A stretch of DNA of 64,000 nt from Girardinichthys multiradiatus. Its lineage: Eukaryota > Chordata > Actinopteri > Cyprinodontiformes > Goodeidae. Positions within the stretch are counted from its first letter, which is position 1; every line of letters begins with the position of its first letter. The position numbers and the translations under genes are program-made. Below are positions 11,283 to 21,971 of this stretch, piece by piece. The notes under the pieces were generated by a model, which made no database searches, had not been told where the DNA came from, and was given only the letters and a program-made list of their open reading frames with translations. Location of the stretch: contig NC_061815.1 in NCBI RefSeq assembly GCF_021462225.1, positions 47,343,873 to 47,407,872 of the forward strand, written 5' to 3'.

Positions 11283-13430
11283 AAGTGAATTGAAGTTGAA
11301 TCTTGTTTAATCGCCCCACACAAGAAACTTTAAAGGCCCAACATTAACATGGTGTCCATGCCTGAGATAATTATGTAAACCTACTGAACATCTGAACATC
11401 ATAACCATTTTACTGTCATTCTTGTAGAGTAAGGAGTATATGTGTCTTCCGTAGATGAAAGGAGACAGAAACTGCTTTGCTTCTGTCATCCTACTGCAGA
11501 GAAAGCTTTAAAGGTTTCAGCCTCAGGCTCTGAAGTCATGGCTGAGGGTCCCTTTCTAAAAACATTATACAAAATAATGGAACCCCACCTGATGCTGACT
11601 GACATTTGCTTCTAAACTTAAAGTTATTGTGACTAAGCTACTCAAGCCAACAGCACCAAAGCATACATCCAACCAGGCTTTAACAAAAGGCATAAAACAC
11701 ATTGTGTAATCAATTTTGAAGGTAAGAACAGATACACTATATTTTATGCTGAGCTGCAGCAGACACAGAATTATTTGCATTGATGGAAATACTGTGGTAG
11801 ACAGACCTGAGAGCAGCTTAACTGCAATTGAGCCCTTAGATGTAAGGAAGCCCTATTAATAATGAACGTGGATACAATGGGTAATGGTGTAAAAGTGAGG
11901 AATGTTGTAATAAACTACACTAATACCTGTCATCTTTCAACAGGAAGTCATTTTACATCTAAAATGACCGAAGACTGTAATCATCGTTCAAAGACATGTC
12001 GAAGCCAGAAGAAGGATACACTGTGTACAGAGCCAACACTAAAGCACATTAAACAACCACTGATCCCGGTCAGTGTACATATACATGTTTTTAGCATGTG
12101 GGAAGAAAGCACATAAAGAATGATCCATAATTATCTAAGAATCATTCACTCACTTTAGGTCTCTGGTTTATCACCCTGAAATCCATCCACGTGACCCTGA
12201 AAATAACCTGAAACTACTTTCATGTTAAAGAGAATAACCTAACATGATTTGGGTGTGCATCACGGGTATGTTAGTTAGGAGGTCCAACGGTACTATGTGA
12301 AGGTAGCACCAGAGAGTTGTTTTCATCTCAAAAGAACAATTTCAGGGAAGTGTCTCTACCAATAAAAATATAACGATTCTTGATAAAAAAAGGTCCTCAT
12401 TTGGAAATTTGACAGAAAACTTTAATTTAAAAAGGTCAAGCATTACAGACATCCAATGCATGATACGATCTTAACCTTTATAGGATGAGCTGTAATATGC
12501 ACACAATATGCTGTTTATACAATAAATTGATTTCGTTTTCAGTTAGAGATTTACACCATAAGTTATAATAAATGTTTTAACATGTAATATTCCATATAAC
12601 CACTCAGTTTTTAGGAAGCATCTGACCATGCAAGAGACCTAGTTTCAGCTGTGTCGTTGATAAGAAATGTCTGCAGGACATCAGTGACGGATTGCAGTTG
12701 AAATTATCTGGAAAATTAAAATGTAGACGATATGACTGAAAGGAGCAGGGACCAGAATGATATTAATGAACTCTTGCATAGAGAAGCTTTATTCTCCGAG
12801 ACACCCTTGAAGGCAGGTATATCAACAGATCCTTTGAGAATAATGTTAGTTCTTTTGAAAAACTAAATGAACAAGAACAAAGCTCGCCCTGAGTGTAAGT
12901 AAATTTAACTTTTGTTTATTGTTTAGGGAATCCCAGCAGTTGGCAACTGTTGTCAAAAACACTTTATCTAACAAGAATAATTTCACAAGATTAAAACCTG
13001 TAATATAAAATCTATATACTGCTGTGATATAAGAACAGATATGAGGAAAACTAGCCACTTTTACACAACGCACAGGTTTTACAACATTTCACCCATTCCC
13101 CCTGCGGCCCTGATTAAAGCAACAGACCAATACTGGTGAAACCTCAACAAAAATGCTTAGGGCGAAGATAGAAAGCTTTGGCCATATATGTGACCCAAAG
13201 CTGCCGCACTCTGCTGCAACGAATACAATTTTTATATTGCTTCGGAGGGAGCAATCACATAGCATATATAAATTCAGCTGTCAGTTGCAAACTATAGTGG
13301 TAGTTATGAACTAAATAATGACTGACACATACAGAAAACGAGCAGAGCAGCATCAATCAATTTTTTTTACTGCTTAATGACTTGCTAAAATTTTAACATT
13401 TAATTGCCTTTATGATAAGTGGTACATGCC
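11283..13430. other. No gene recognised
   Basis: About 2.1 kb of AT-rich sequence. The frames at 11862-12116 (+) and 12846-13073 (-) are unsupported. No repeat family was named. Confidence 0.5.
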
Positions 13431-13690
13431 TGCACTTATATAGCGCTTTATCAAGTCAGAAGACTCCAAACGCCACACTGCAATCAGTCATCCACCCATT
13501 CATACAAACAGTCACACACTGACTGTGGTAGACTGCATTGTAGACACAGCTGCCATACAATCGGTGCCACCGGGCCCTCTGACCACCATCAGCATGCAAG
13601 GCGAGTGAAATGTCTTGCCCAAGGACACAACAGCTGAAACGGATGGGGCAGGGGTTCAAAGCGGCAGCCCACCGGTTACAGGAAAAACCA
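13431..13690 (-). repeat. Dispersed SINE-like repeat
   Basis: It contains TTATATAGCGCTTT at one end, CGGTGCCACCGGGCCCTCTG in the middle and CTTGCCCAAGGACACAACAG near the other end. I recognise this combination from abundant fish interspersed repeats. Read on the minus strand, a GGGGTTCAAAGC-like segment could be a damaged tRNA-type B box. The family name was not determined. Confidence 0.55.
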
Positions 13691-14077
13691 CTACCATCAA
13701 TCAGCTTAGTTGCTTTTTGTTAATGTTTTCACACTAGATTAGTTTGACACAGTTTTTATTGGTGGCTTGCAGTACAATCTACCAAAGCTACTTCATTAAT
13801 GAGAACAACTAGTCAACAGAAAGACATATACTATATAAAGGTTTGGGAAAAAATGCAGAGAGGTTATTTCAGGGTTTTATCAGAGAAATTATCTGGTATT
13901 TATTAAGTTCCAAAATTATTCAAACCTAACTTTTAGCGTACAAAACCACACACCACAGTTGCCACCATTTAATCACTGAATAAAGAAATATTAACAAAAA
14001 TGGGTGTGAAAAGCTAAGGACACACCAAAACCCTTGACCTATGTAAAATCTGTGACCAACCTTTGGTGTTTGCAGCA
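13691..14077. other. No gene recognised
   Basis: AT-rich spacer without recognisable coding or repeat structure. Confidence 0.4.
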
Positions 14078-14397
14078 GGATGCTGCATATCTTCTATAAG
14101 TCTGTTGTGGAGAGTGTGATCTCTTGTGCCATCATCTGCTGGGGTAGCATCATCAGAGCCAGGGACTTAAAAAAGCTCAACAAGCTGATAAAGAAGGCTG
14201 GCTCTGTTCTAGGGACTCCTCTGGAACCTGTGGAGATCATTGTGCAAAGAAGGATTCTTCATTAAATGAAGAACATTATGGAGAACCCTGAGCATCCTCT
14301 TAATGAGACTGTCCTACAACAACAGAGTGTCTTCAGTCAGAGGCTTCTTCAGATTTGCTGTAAGACAGACGCTACAGGAGATCCTTCCATTGTAGAT
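14078..14397 (+). mobile_element. Non-LTR retrotransposon fragment, C-terminal end of ORF2
   Basis: The plus strand reads LHIFYKSVVESVISCAIICW, the tail of a LINE reverse transcriptase frequently seen in fish genomes. It continues through RARDLKKLNKLIKKAGSVLG and, after a TAA at 14263, ETVLQQQSVFSQRLLQ. It stops where the Tc1-like sequence starts near 14398. Only this C-terminal piece remains. Confidence 0.7.
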
Positions 14398-15149
14398 TTG
14401 GCTTTATGTTTTGGATCATCGTCTTGTTGGAAGATAAATCTCCGTCCCCGTCTCAGGTCTCTTGCAGACTCCAACAGGTTTTCTTCCAGAATGGTCCTGT
14501 ATTTGGCCCCATCCATTTTCCAATCAATTTTGACCATCTTCCCTGTCCCTGCTGACGAAAAGCAGGCCCAAACCATGATGCTGCCACCACCATGTTTGAC
14601 AGTGGGGATGGTGTGTTCAGGGTGATGAGCTGTGTTGCTTTTACGCCAAACATATCATTTTGCATTGTGGCCAAACAGTTTGATTTTGGTTTCATCTGAC
14701 CAGAGCACCTTCTTCCACATGTTTGGTGTGTCTCCCAGGTGGCTTGTGGCAAACTTTAAACAATACTTTTTATGGATATCTTTGAGAAATGGCTTTCTTC
14801 TTGTCACTCTTCCATAAAGGCCAGATTGGTGCAGTGTACGACTGATTGTTGTCCTATGGACAGACTCTCCCACCTCAACTGTAGATCTCTGCAGCTCATC
14901 CAGAGTGATCATGGGCCTCTTGGCTGCATCTCTGATTAGTCTTCTCCTTGTTCGAGATGAACGTTTAGAGGGACGGCCGGGTCTTGGTAGATTTGTAGTG
15001 GTCTGATACTTCTTCCATTTCAATATGATTGATTGCACAGCGCTCCTTGGGATGTTTAAAGCTTGGGAAATCTTTTTGTATCCAAATCCGGCTTTAAACT
15101 TCTCCACAACAGTATTTCGGACCTGCATGGTGTGTTCCTTGGTCTTCAT
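14398..15149 (-). pseudogene. Tc1-like transposase, family R, nonsense and truncated
   Basis: The frame starts MKTKEHTMQVRNTVVEKFKA and shows paired-like helix-turn-helix repeats (QALNIPRSAVQSI, GRPSKRSSRTRRRL). LWSDETKIKLFG carries the first catalytic Asp and HGGGSIMVWACFS follows. QQDDDPKHKA carries the second Asp. One in-frame TGA lies just after GHNAK near 14655, where an Arg codon is expected. The same frame reopens to about 14398. The catalytic Glu region is absent. Confidence 0.85.
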
Positions 15150-15510
15150 GATGCTCTCTGCGCTTTGAACAGAACCCTGAGACTATCACAGAGCAGGTGC
15201 ATTTATACGGAGACTTGATTACACACAGGTGGATTCTATTTATCATCATCAGTCATTTGGGACAACATTGGATCATTCAGAGATCCTCACTGAACTTCTG
15301 GAGTGAGTTTGCTGCACAGAAAGTAAAGGGGCCGAATAATATTGCACGCCCCACTTTTCAGTTTTTTATTTGTTAAAAACCTTTGGCACTTCACGATTGT
15401 GTCCCACTTGTTGATTCTTCACAAAAAATTAGAATTTTATATCTTTATGTTTGAAGCCTGAAATGTGGCAAGAGATTAACCAGTTCAAGGGGCCTTTTCG
15501 CAAGGCACTG
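14398..15510 (-). mobile_element. Tc1-like transposon, family R, 3'-truncated
   Basis: The right boundary is a Tc1-type terminus: read inward on the minus strand it begins CAGTGCCTTGCGAAAAGG next to TA at 15511-15512. About 160 bp of terminal-repeat-like sequence and a 5' leader precede the transposase start at 15149. The left side ends abruptly inside the catalytic domain, against a LINE fragment. The left terminal repeat is therefore missing and the element cannot move as a unit. Confidence 0.82.
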
Positions 15511-15514
15511 TACA

Positions 15515-15756
15515 TAATGAGCTACAACATTTAATTTCTCTTTGGGATTAAGTATTTTGAATTTTAATTGAACTAAAGTCTTTTACCATGCTTGTAGAGT
15601 TCTAGTCAGAAGGTAGCATAAACACAATATTGTTTGGTGATTGGGTTGATTTGTGCTTCCGGGGCAGAATCTTGAAACAATTGGTTGTACAGGGTGGAAT
15701 TTGTCTCCACCCGGTGTCACTATTACACATGCAAACTCATTTTATTTATATATATA
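15515..15756. other. Spacer between two Tc1-like elements
   Basis: About 240 bp with no feature recognised. It ends in a short TATATATA run at the Q2 insertion point. Confidence 0.4.
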
Positions 15757-16845
15757 CAGGGGTTGGACAGTGAAACTGAAACACCTGGTTTTAGACCACA
15801 ATCATTTATTAGAATGGTGTAGGGCCTCCTTCTGCGGCCAATACAGCGTCATTTCGTCTTGGGAATGACATATACAAGTCCTGCACAGAGGTCAGAGGGA
15901 CTTTTAGCCATTCTTCTTGCAGAATAGTGGCCAGGTCACTACATGATACTGGTGGAGGAAAACGTCTCCTGACTCGCTCCTCCAAAACACCCCAAAGTGG
16001 CTCAATAATATTTAGATCTGGTGACTGTGCAGGCCATGGGAGATGTTCAACTTCACTTTCATGTTCATCAAACCAATCTTTCACCAGTCTTGCTGTGTGT
16101 ATTGGTGCATAGTCATCCTGAAACACGGCACTGCCTTCAGGATACAATGTTTGAACCATTGGATGCACATGGTCCTCAAGAATGGTTTGGTAGTCCTTGG
16201 CAGTGACACGCCCATCTAGCACAAGTATTGGGCAAAGTGAATGCCATGATATGGCAGCCCAAACCATCACTCTGGGCATGCAACAGTCTGGGTGGTACGC
16301 TTCTTTGGGGCTTCTCCACACCGTAAATCTCCCGGATGTGGGGAAAACAGTAAAGGTGGACTCATCAGAGAACAATACATGTTTCACATTGTCCACAGCC
16401 CAAGATTCACGCTCCTTGCACCGTTGAAACCGACGTTTGGCATTGGCATGAGTGACCAAAGGTTTGGCTATAGCAGCCCCGCCGTGTATATTGACCCTGT
16501 GGAGCTCCTGACGGACAGTTCTGGTGGAAACAGGAGAGTTGAGGTGCACATTTAATTCTGCCGTGATTTGGGCAGCCGTGGTTTTATGTTTTTTGGATAC
16601 AATCCGGGCTAGCACCTGAACATCCCTTTCAGACAGCTTCCTCTTGCGTCCACAGTTAATCCTGTTGGATGTGGTTCGTCCTTCTTGGTGGCATGCTGAC
16701 ATTACCCTGGATACGGTGGCTCTTGATACATCACAAAGATTTGCTGTCTTGGTCACAGATGCGCAAGCAAGACGTGCACCAACAATTTGTCCTCTTTTGA
16801 ACTCTGGTATGTCACCCATAATGTTGTGTGCATTTTAATATTTCG
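15757..16845 (-). mobile_element. Tc1-like transposon, family Q, copy Q2, 5' end missing
   Basis: The left end starts CAGGGGTTGGACAGTGAAAC directly after TA. Homology with Q1 runs through the transposase and about 25 bp of 5' leader, then ends near 16845 at a CA microsatellite. No second terminal repeat is visible. The copy is thus one-ended although its coding frame is open. Confidence 0.88.
15809..16819 (-). CDS. Tc1-like DDE transposase, family Q, open 336-residue frame
   Basis: The complete open frame encodes a Tc1-type transposase that would bind its terminal repeats and cut and paste the element in the nucleus. The N-terminus (about residues 1-110) holds two helix-turn-helix segments, with RATVSRVMSA and the basic GRKRKLSERD linker. 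The catalytic domain shows FSDEST (first Asp), FQDDYAPIHTA (second Asp) and SPDLNIIEPLWG (Glu), so the DDE residues are present. Compared with Q1, seven residues around the conserved KHGGGSVMVW segment are missing in frame (CMPRV joins directly to MVWAA). NAPIH also reads YAPIH. Open but probably inactive. Confidence 0.85.
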   Translation of the reverse strand: MGDIPEFKRGQIVGARLACASVTKTANLCDVSRATVSRVMSACHQEGRTTSNRINCGRKRKLSERDVQVLARIVSKKHKTTAAQITAELNVHLNSPVSTRTVRQELHRVNIHGGAAIAKPLVTHANAKRRFQRCKERESWAVDNVKHVLFSDESTFTVFPTSGRFTVWRSPKEAYHPDCCMPRVMVWAAISWHSLCPILVLDGRVTAKDYQTILEDHVHPMVQTLYPEGSAVFQDDYAPIHTARLVKDWFDEHESEVEHLPWPAQSPDLNIIEPLWGVLEERVRRRFPPPVSCSDLATILQEEWLKVPLTSVQDLYMSFPRRNDAVLAAEGGPTPF

Positions 16846-16984
16846 CACACACACACACACAATAACTCAAGACTTTTCATAAGTAGTGGTGAAAGTTGTC
16901 ATGGTCAAGGAATCAGAAGTCTGAAGTTTTTATTGGCCTCACATGACAAGAAATAGGCTTGAAGAAGTCAGTGTTTTTTTTAAT

Positions 16985-17362
16985 AAAATAGAAGATGACT
17001 GAATCAACTGTCAAACATGGTGGTAGTATCATGTTGTGGCACGTTTTACTGATATTAAAAGGTGCATCGGATAATGCGCATTTAATAATGAAGGGGGAGG
17101 ACTGCTTCCCATTTTATCAACTTCTCAGATCAACTCAATGGTCGGAACTTGGACATAACTAAATTTTTTAACAACACGATTGTTTTTAACTGGTTTAAAC
17201 AGGCTAACAGTCTCCTGCAATGGTCTTCCTGAAGACCCAACCTCAACCTTTTATAAATATGTGGACTGTGCAAATATCAGTGCTAGCAACCCCAAATTAC
17301 AGATACTAAATCTTATGTGGTTAAGGAGGAAGTTGCCACAGGACAAATAAACAAAAATAAGG
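16985..17362 (+). mobile_element. Strongly decayed Tc1-like remnant
   Basis: The sequence contains ACTGTCAAACATGGTGGTAG and an ATCATGTTGTGG continuation, the DNA signature of the VKHGGGSIMLW segment of Tc1 transposases. Further similarity continues to about 17360 (a TGGACT/ATGTGGAC-type stretch). No open frame remains. It belongs to a different family from P, Q and R. Confidence 0.5.
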
Positions 17363-18348
17363 TCGTTTTTATGCAGTGTCAGTCTTATGTAAAATTGTGG
17401 GATCTTGAATTTACATTCATTCCAGACTTTTACATTAAGACGTTATAATAGGATTTAATTTTATTTGATCATTTTCAGAAAAATCACAGTTTAGATAATA
17501 TAAGCTTTGTCATTGTGTAACCATATGTCTACATGTAGTAATTGTCGACTTACAGCTCCCATTATTTTACCTAGTTTCAAACACAGCAATACATTAAGAT
17601 GTATCTCTTGATCTAAATACATTGTGAAACATTCAGATACACATTAGCGAAAAGCATTGAGAACTCAGTTTCTGCAGAACATATGCCCCTCATGCTTAAA
17701 TTCTTGTCTGAACCTGAACTTGACATTCTATCACGTTTTTTCTTAGCTCCCACATGACCGGAAGTTTTGTTGTTTTCAGGGAGATGGTTTATTTTTAACA
17801 TGTCTTCAGGTAATCTCAGTCTGGTATTTTCCTCTTTTTGTCCTACTGAGATTTACAGAAGAAAAATAAACATTACATCTGGCAGGAGATTTATAATCAT
17901 CTCAAGATGTCAAAACAAACTGCTAACAATTATATAGACCGTCTCCGACTGGTCGACCAACTCTTATCCGACTAGTCCTCTCTACAGGTGAACTCTTCTG
18001 CTGAGCTGAGCGAGACTCAATGAATGACTTGTCAGAAATCTCTCTCAGTTTGTAAATATTAAATGTTTGCCTGCACATTTTGTCTAATGTTTGCGTCCAT
18101 TTGGCATAATATTTCTTTGCTCCTCTTCATTTAGGTTGTGTTCCACTTCATATTATCAGTCCTCTTCTGTCGTTAACCAAATTTGGGATCATACAGAAAT
18201 CAATTGGACTGTGTCAGAGGAAGCACCACCATCTTCCATCTTTGGAGCGATCCCAGACCAAGTAGACCACCATTTGTTCCAATACTGCTCATTCAAACGT
18301 GGAGACAGGGGTCAGTACTATGGAAGCAAATCGTTACCATATTTCAAA
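17363..18348. other. No gene recognised
   Basis: AT-rich. The frame 18091-18351 (+) shows no known motif and runs into the arm of the foldback structure. Confidence 0.4.
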
Positions 18349-18757
18349 TGAAAAAGCATTTTCAGAAATGCTTTTTCATTTTAAGAATGTGGCTGCATTA
18401 TTTGACCCATAAATAAAATTAGTAATCAATCATCCTATTTGCATTTTCTTCTTCACGACTGCACATTTTATGCCATAATCAAAAAGAAAACAAAGCAGAC
18501 GTTGCTTTTTCGTGGTCTGCCTGCAAAGTACTGCCCAGAACTCGAAAGCAAAAAAGCATTCCGAGCAGCGGGCGCAGCAGAGTGATGTCAGCAGCCGCTC
18601 TTCTTCAGCTCCCTGCTGACTGAGCTACCCATCTTGTTCGGTAGGGGGCGCTGTGCACGTCTGCATTGCATTACATTGCAAACATGCCGAGAAATTGATT
18701 GAATTGCAGCAGGGCCGAGCTCAATTTGTGGCAGTAGCAGGCTGTGGCAGAACTGCC
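18349..18757 (+). repeat. Left arm of long foldback element
   Basis: This about 409-bp arm is the reverse complement, with scattered differences, of 20650-21056. It begins with a small hairpin, GAAAAAGCATTT-TCAG-AAATGCTTTTTC (12-bp stem). It contains GCTACCCATCTTGTTCGGTA and GGGCCGAGCTCAATTTGTGG, both of which recur inverted in the right arm. Confidence 0.9.
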
Positions 18758-18892
18758 ACCGCTGTTTTTGTGGAAGCCAATGCTGATTATCGGCAAACGG
18801 GATGTCATTGTTGTTATAGCCTGTTACCTTTAAATAATGATTTCATTATTATTTAATAAACAGCTTTAGACCCATAACATAAGGTGATTGTA

Positions 18893-20458
18893 CAGGTCCT
18901 TCTCAAAAAATTAGCATATTGTGATAAAGTTCATTATTTTCCATAATGTCATGATGAAAATTTAACATTCATATATTTTAGATTCATTGCACACTAACTG
19001 AAATATTTCAGGTCTTTCATTGTCTTAATATGGATGATTGTGGCATATAGCTCATGAAAACCCAAAATTCCTATCACAAAATTAGCATATTTCATCCGAC
19101 CAATAAAAGAAAAGTGTTTTTAATACAAAAAACGTCAACCTTCAAATAATCATGTACAGTTATGCACTCAATACTTGGTCGGGAATACTTTTGCAGAAAT
19201 GACTGCTTCAATGCGGCGTGGCATGGAGGCAATCAGCCTGTGGCACTGCTGAGGTCTTATGGAAGCCCAGGATGCTTCGATAGCGGCCTTTAGCTCATCC
19301 AGAGTGTTGGGTCTTGAGTCTCTCAACGTTCTCTTCACAATATCCCACAGATTCTCTATGGGGTTCAGGTCAGGAGAGTTGGCAGGCCAATTGAGCACAG
19401 TTATACCATGGTCAGTAAACCATTTACCAGTGGTTTTGGCACTGTGAGCAGGTGCCAGGTCGTGCTGAAAAATGAAATCTTCATCTCCATAAAGCTTTTC
19501 AGCAGATGGAAGCATGAAGTGCTCCAAAATCTCCTGATAGCTAGCTGCATTGACCCTGCCCTTGATAAAACACAGTGGACCAACACCAGCAGCTGACACG
19601 GCACCCCAGACCATCACTGACTGTGGGTACTTGACACTGGACTTCTGGCATTTTGGCATTTCCTTCTCCCCAGTCTTCCTCCAGACTCTGGCATCTTGAT
19701 TTCCGAATGACATGCAGAATTTGCTTTCATCCGAAAAAAGTACTTTGGACCACTGAGCAACAGTCCAGTGCTGCTTCTCTGTAGCCTAGGTCTGGGGAAT
19801 GCGGCACCTGTAGCCCATTTCCTGCACACGCCTGTGCACGGTGGCTCTGGATGTTTCTACTCCAGACTCAGTCCACTGCTTCCGCAGGTCCCCCAAGGTC
19901 TGGAATCGGCCCTTCTCCACAATCTTCCTCAGTGTCCGGTCACCTCTTCTCGTTGTGCAGCGTTTTCTGCCACACTTTTTCCTTCCCACAGACTTCCCAC
20001 TAAAGTGCCTTGATACAGCACTCTGGGAACAACCTATTTGTTCAGAAATTTCTTTCTGTGTCTTACCCTCTTGCTTGAGGGTGTCAATAGTGGCCTTCTG
20101 GACAGCAGTCAGGTTGGCAGTCTTACCCATGATTGGGGTTTTGAGTGATGAACCAGGCTGGGAGTTTTAAAGGCCTCAGGAATCTTTTGCAGGTGTTTAG
20201 AGTTAACTCGTTGATTGAGATGATTAGGTTCATAGCTCGTTTAGAGACCCTTTTAATGATATGCTAATTTTGTGAGATAGGAATTTTGGGTTTTCATGAG
20301 CTGTATGCCAAAATAATCCGTATTAAGACAATAAAAGACCTGAAATATTTCAGTTAGTGTGCAATGAATCTAAAATATATGAATGTTAAATTTTCATCAT
20401 GACATTATGGAAAATAATGAACTTTATCACAATATGCTAATTTTTTGAGAAGGACCTG
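18893..20458 (-). mobile_element. Tc1-like transposon, family P, copy P1
   Basis: Both ends are present: CAGGTCCTTCTCAAAAAATT at the left and its inverse at the right, each next to TA (18891-18892 and 20459-20460). Terminal inverted repeats extend over roughly 200 bp. The interior holds one transposase gene on the minus strand. From memory the family resembles Passport-type elements of fish, but this was not checked. The insertion lies in the loop of the foldback structure. Confidence 0.92.
19168..20130 (-). pseudogene. Tc1-like transposase, family P, copy P1 (nonsense plus deletion)
   Basis: It starts MGKTANLTAVQKATIDTLKQ with a helix-turn-helix at QIGCSQSAVSRH. Compared with the open copy at 59021-60025, 42 bp (14 codons, in frame) are missing after CRIPQ near 19790. 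Directly afterwards a TGG has become TAG. The same frame then continues intact to the end, with QHDLAPAHSA (Asp), SPDLNPIENLWD (Glu) and the C-terminus FPTKY. One stop and one deletion make it inactive. Confidence 0.92.
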
Positions 20459-20649
20459 TATTTACTTGACATGGAAAATAAATAGCACTATCTGTATGTG
20501 TGACGTGTTGAAAGGATGACGAAGATTTATTGCACAAACAGCCGGTTTATTATAGAGCACGAGCGGCTATTCTGGATTGTCACTCACAGAAAATTATAAA
20601 TAAATGCTTAAAAACATGCTGGATGTCCCAGGCCATAAGGCTGCCACTG

Positions 20650-21056
20650 GAACTGCCAGTTCTGTCTGCCACTGCCACAAATTGAGCTCGGCCCTGCTGC
20701 AATTCAATTAATTTCTCGGCCCGTTTGCAATGTAATGCAATGCAGATGTGCACAGCGCCCCCTACCGAACAAGATGGGTAGCTCGGTCAGCAGGGAGCTG
20801 AAGAAGAGCGGCTGCTGACATCACTCTGCTGCGCTTGCCGCTCGGAATGCTTTTTCGTTTTTGAGTTCTGGGCAGTACTTTACGGGCAGACCACGAAAAA
20901 GCAATGTCTGCTTTGTTTTTTTGATTATGGCATAAAATGTGCAGTCGTGAAGAAGAAAATGCAAATAGGATGATTGATTACTAATTTTATTTATAGGTCA
21001 AATAATGCAGCAACATTCTTAAAATAAAAAAGCATTTCTGAAAATGCTTTTTCATT
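20650..21056 (-). repeat. Right arm of long foldback element
   Basis: Inverted counterpart of 18349-18757. It ends with the AAAAAAGCATTTCTGAAAATGC terminal hairpin. Differences between the arms are mostly single-base or few-base changes. Confidence 0.9.
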
Positions 21057-21161
21057 TTCAAATTTTACATTTCAAATTGAATTTTGGGATATATTTACTG
21101 GGGTACATTTTGAAAAATAAATCTCAAATGTCTTTTTCATTTTAATTAGGTGAAAGAATGA

Positions 21162-21246
21162 GCAGTCTTGAAGAAAATTAAAATGCAAACAGGATTATTG
21201 ATTACTAATTTCATTTATGAGTCAAACAATGCAGCCACATTCTTAG
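21162..21246 (-). repeat. Third partial copy of foldback arm end
   Basis: About 85 bp (GAAAATTAAAATGCAAACAG through GCAGCCACATTCTTAG) repeat the segment at about 20950-21023 in the same orientation. It stops exactly where the truncated Tc1 copy P2 begins, so it marks a rearrangement breakpoint. Confidence 0.75.
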
Positions 21247-21694
21247 TCAGTGATGGTCTGGGGTGCCATGTCAGCTGCTGGTGTTGGTCCACTGTGTTTT
21301 ATCAAGGGCAGGGTCAATGCAGCTAGCTATCAGGAGATTTTGGAGCACTTCATGCTTCCATCTGCTGAAAAGCTTTATGGAGATGAAGATTTCATTTTTC
21401 AGCACCTGGCACCTGGTCACAGTGCCAAAACCACTGGTAAATGGTTTACTGACCATGGTATCACTGTGCTCAATTGGCCTGCCAACTCTCCTGACCTGAA
21501 CCCCATAGAGAATCTGTGGGATATTGTGAAGAGAACGTTGAGACTCAAGACCCAACACTCTGGATGAGCTAAAGGCCGCTATCGAATCATCCTGGGCCTC
21601 CATAAGACCTCAGCAGTGCCACAGGCTGATTGCCTCCATGCCACGCCGCATTGAAGCAGTCATTTCTGCAAAAGGATTCCCGACCAAGTATTGA
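21247..21694 (+). pseudogene. Tc1-like transposase fragment, copy P2
   Basis: The fragment starts in the VMVWGAMSAAG segment. The second catalytic Asp codon is deleted (QHLAPGH in place of QHDLAPAH). A 2-bp loss near 21542 (GTTGAGACTC versus GTTGAGAGACTC in the other copies) shifts the frame. The original stop, TAT TGA, is still present at 21692-21694. Confidence 0.88.
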
Positions 21695-21971
21695 GTGCAT
21701 AACTGTACATGATTATTTGAAGGTTGACGCTTTTTGTATTAAAAACACTTTTCTTTTATTGGTCGGATGAAATATGCTAATTTTGTGAGATAGGAATTTT
21801 GGGTTTTCATGAGCTGTATGCCAAAATCATCTGTAATAAGACAATAAAAGACGTGAAATATTTCAGTTAGAGTGCAATGAATCTAAAATATATGAATGTT
21901 ACATTTTCATCATGACATTATGGAAAATAATGAACTTTATCACAATATGCTAATATTTTTAGAAGGACCTG
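21247..21971 (+). mobile_element. Tc1-like transposon, family P, copy P2, 5'-truncated
   Basis: Only the C-terminal part of the transposase and the right terminal repeat remain, ending GGACCTG next to TA at 21972-21973. The left terminal repeat and the first half of the gene are missing, replaced by foldback-arm sequence. Confidence 0.9.

Larger units (their letters stand above)
18349..21056. mobile_element. Foldback (palindromic) element split by a Tc1 copy
   Basis: Two inverted arms of about 407 bp enclose 1.9 kb. That interior is mainly Tc1-like copy P1 (18893-20458). Without P1 the loop is only about 325 bp. Each outer end carries a 12-bp-stem hairpin built on GAAAAAGCATTT. No convincing protein is encoded: the 67-codon frame at 18653 reads through arm sequence. 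I cannot assign it to a named superfamily. It may be a non-autonomous DNA transposon with long terminal inverted repeats, or the product of an inverted duplication. Confidence 0.8.

Noticed and set aside
18653..18856. 67-codon frame in the foldback left arm and loop
   Set aside because: It is Cys-containing but low in information and is not maintained in the inverted right arm. No homology recognised.
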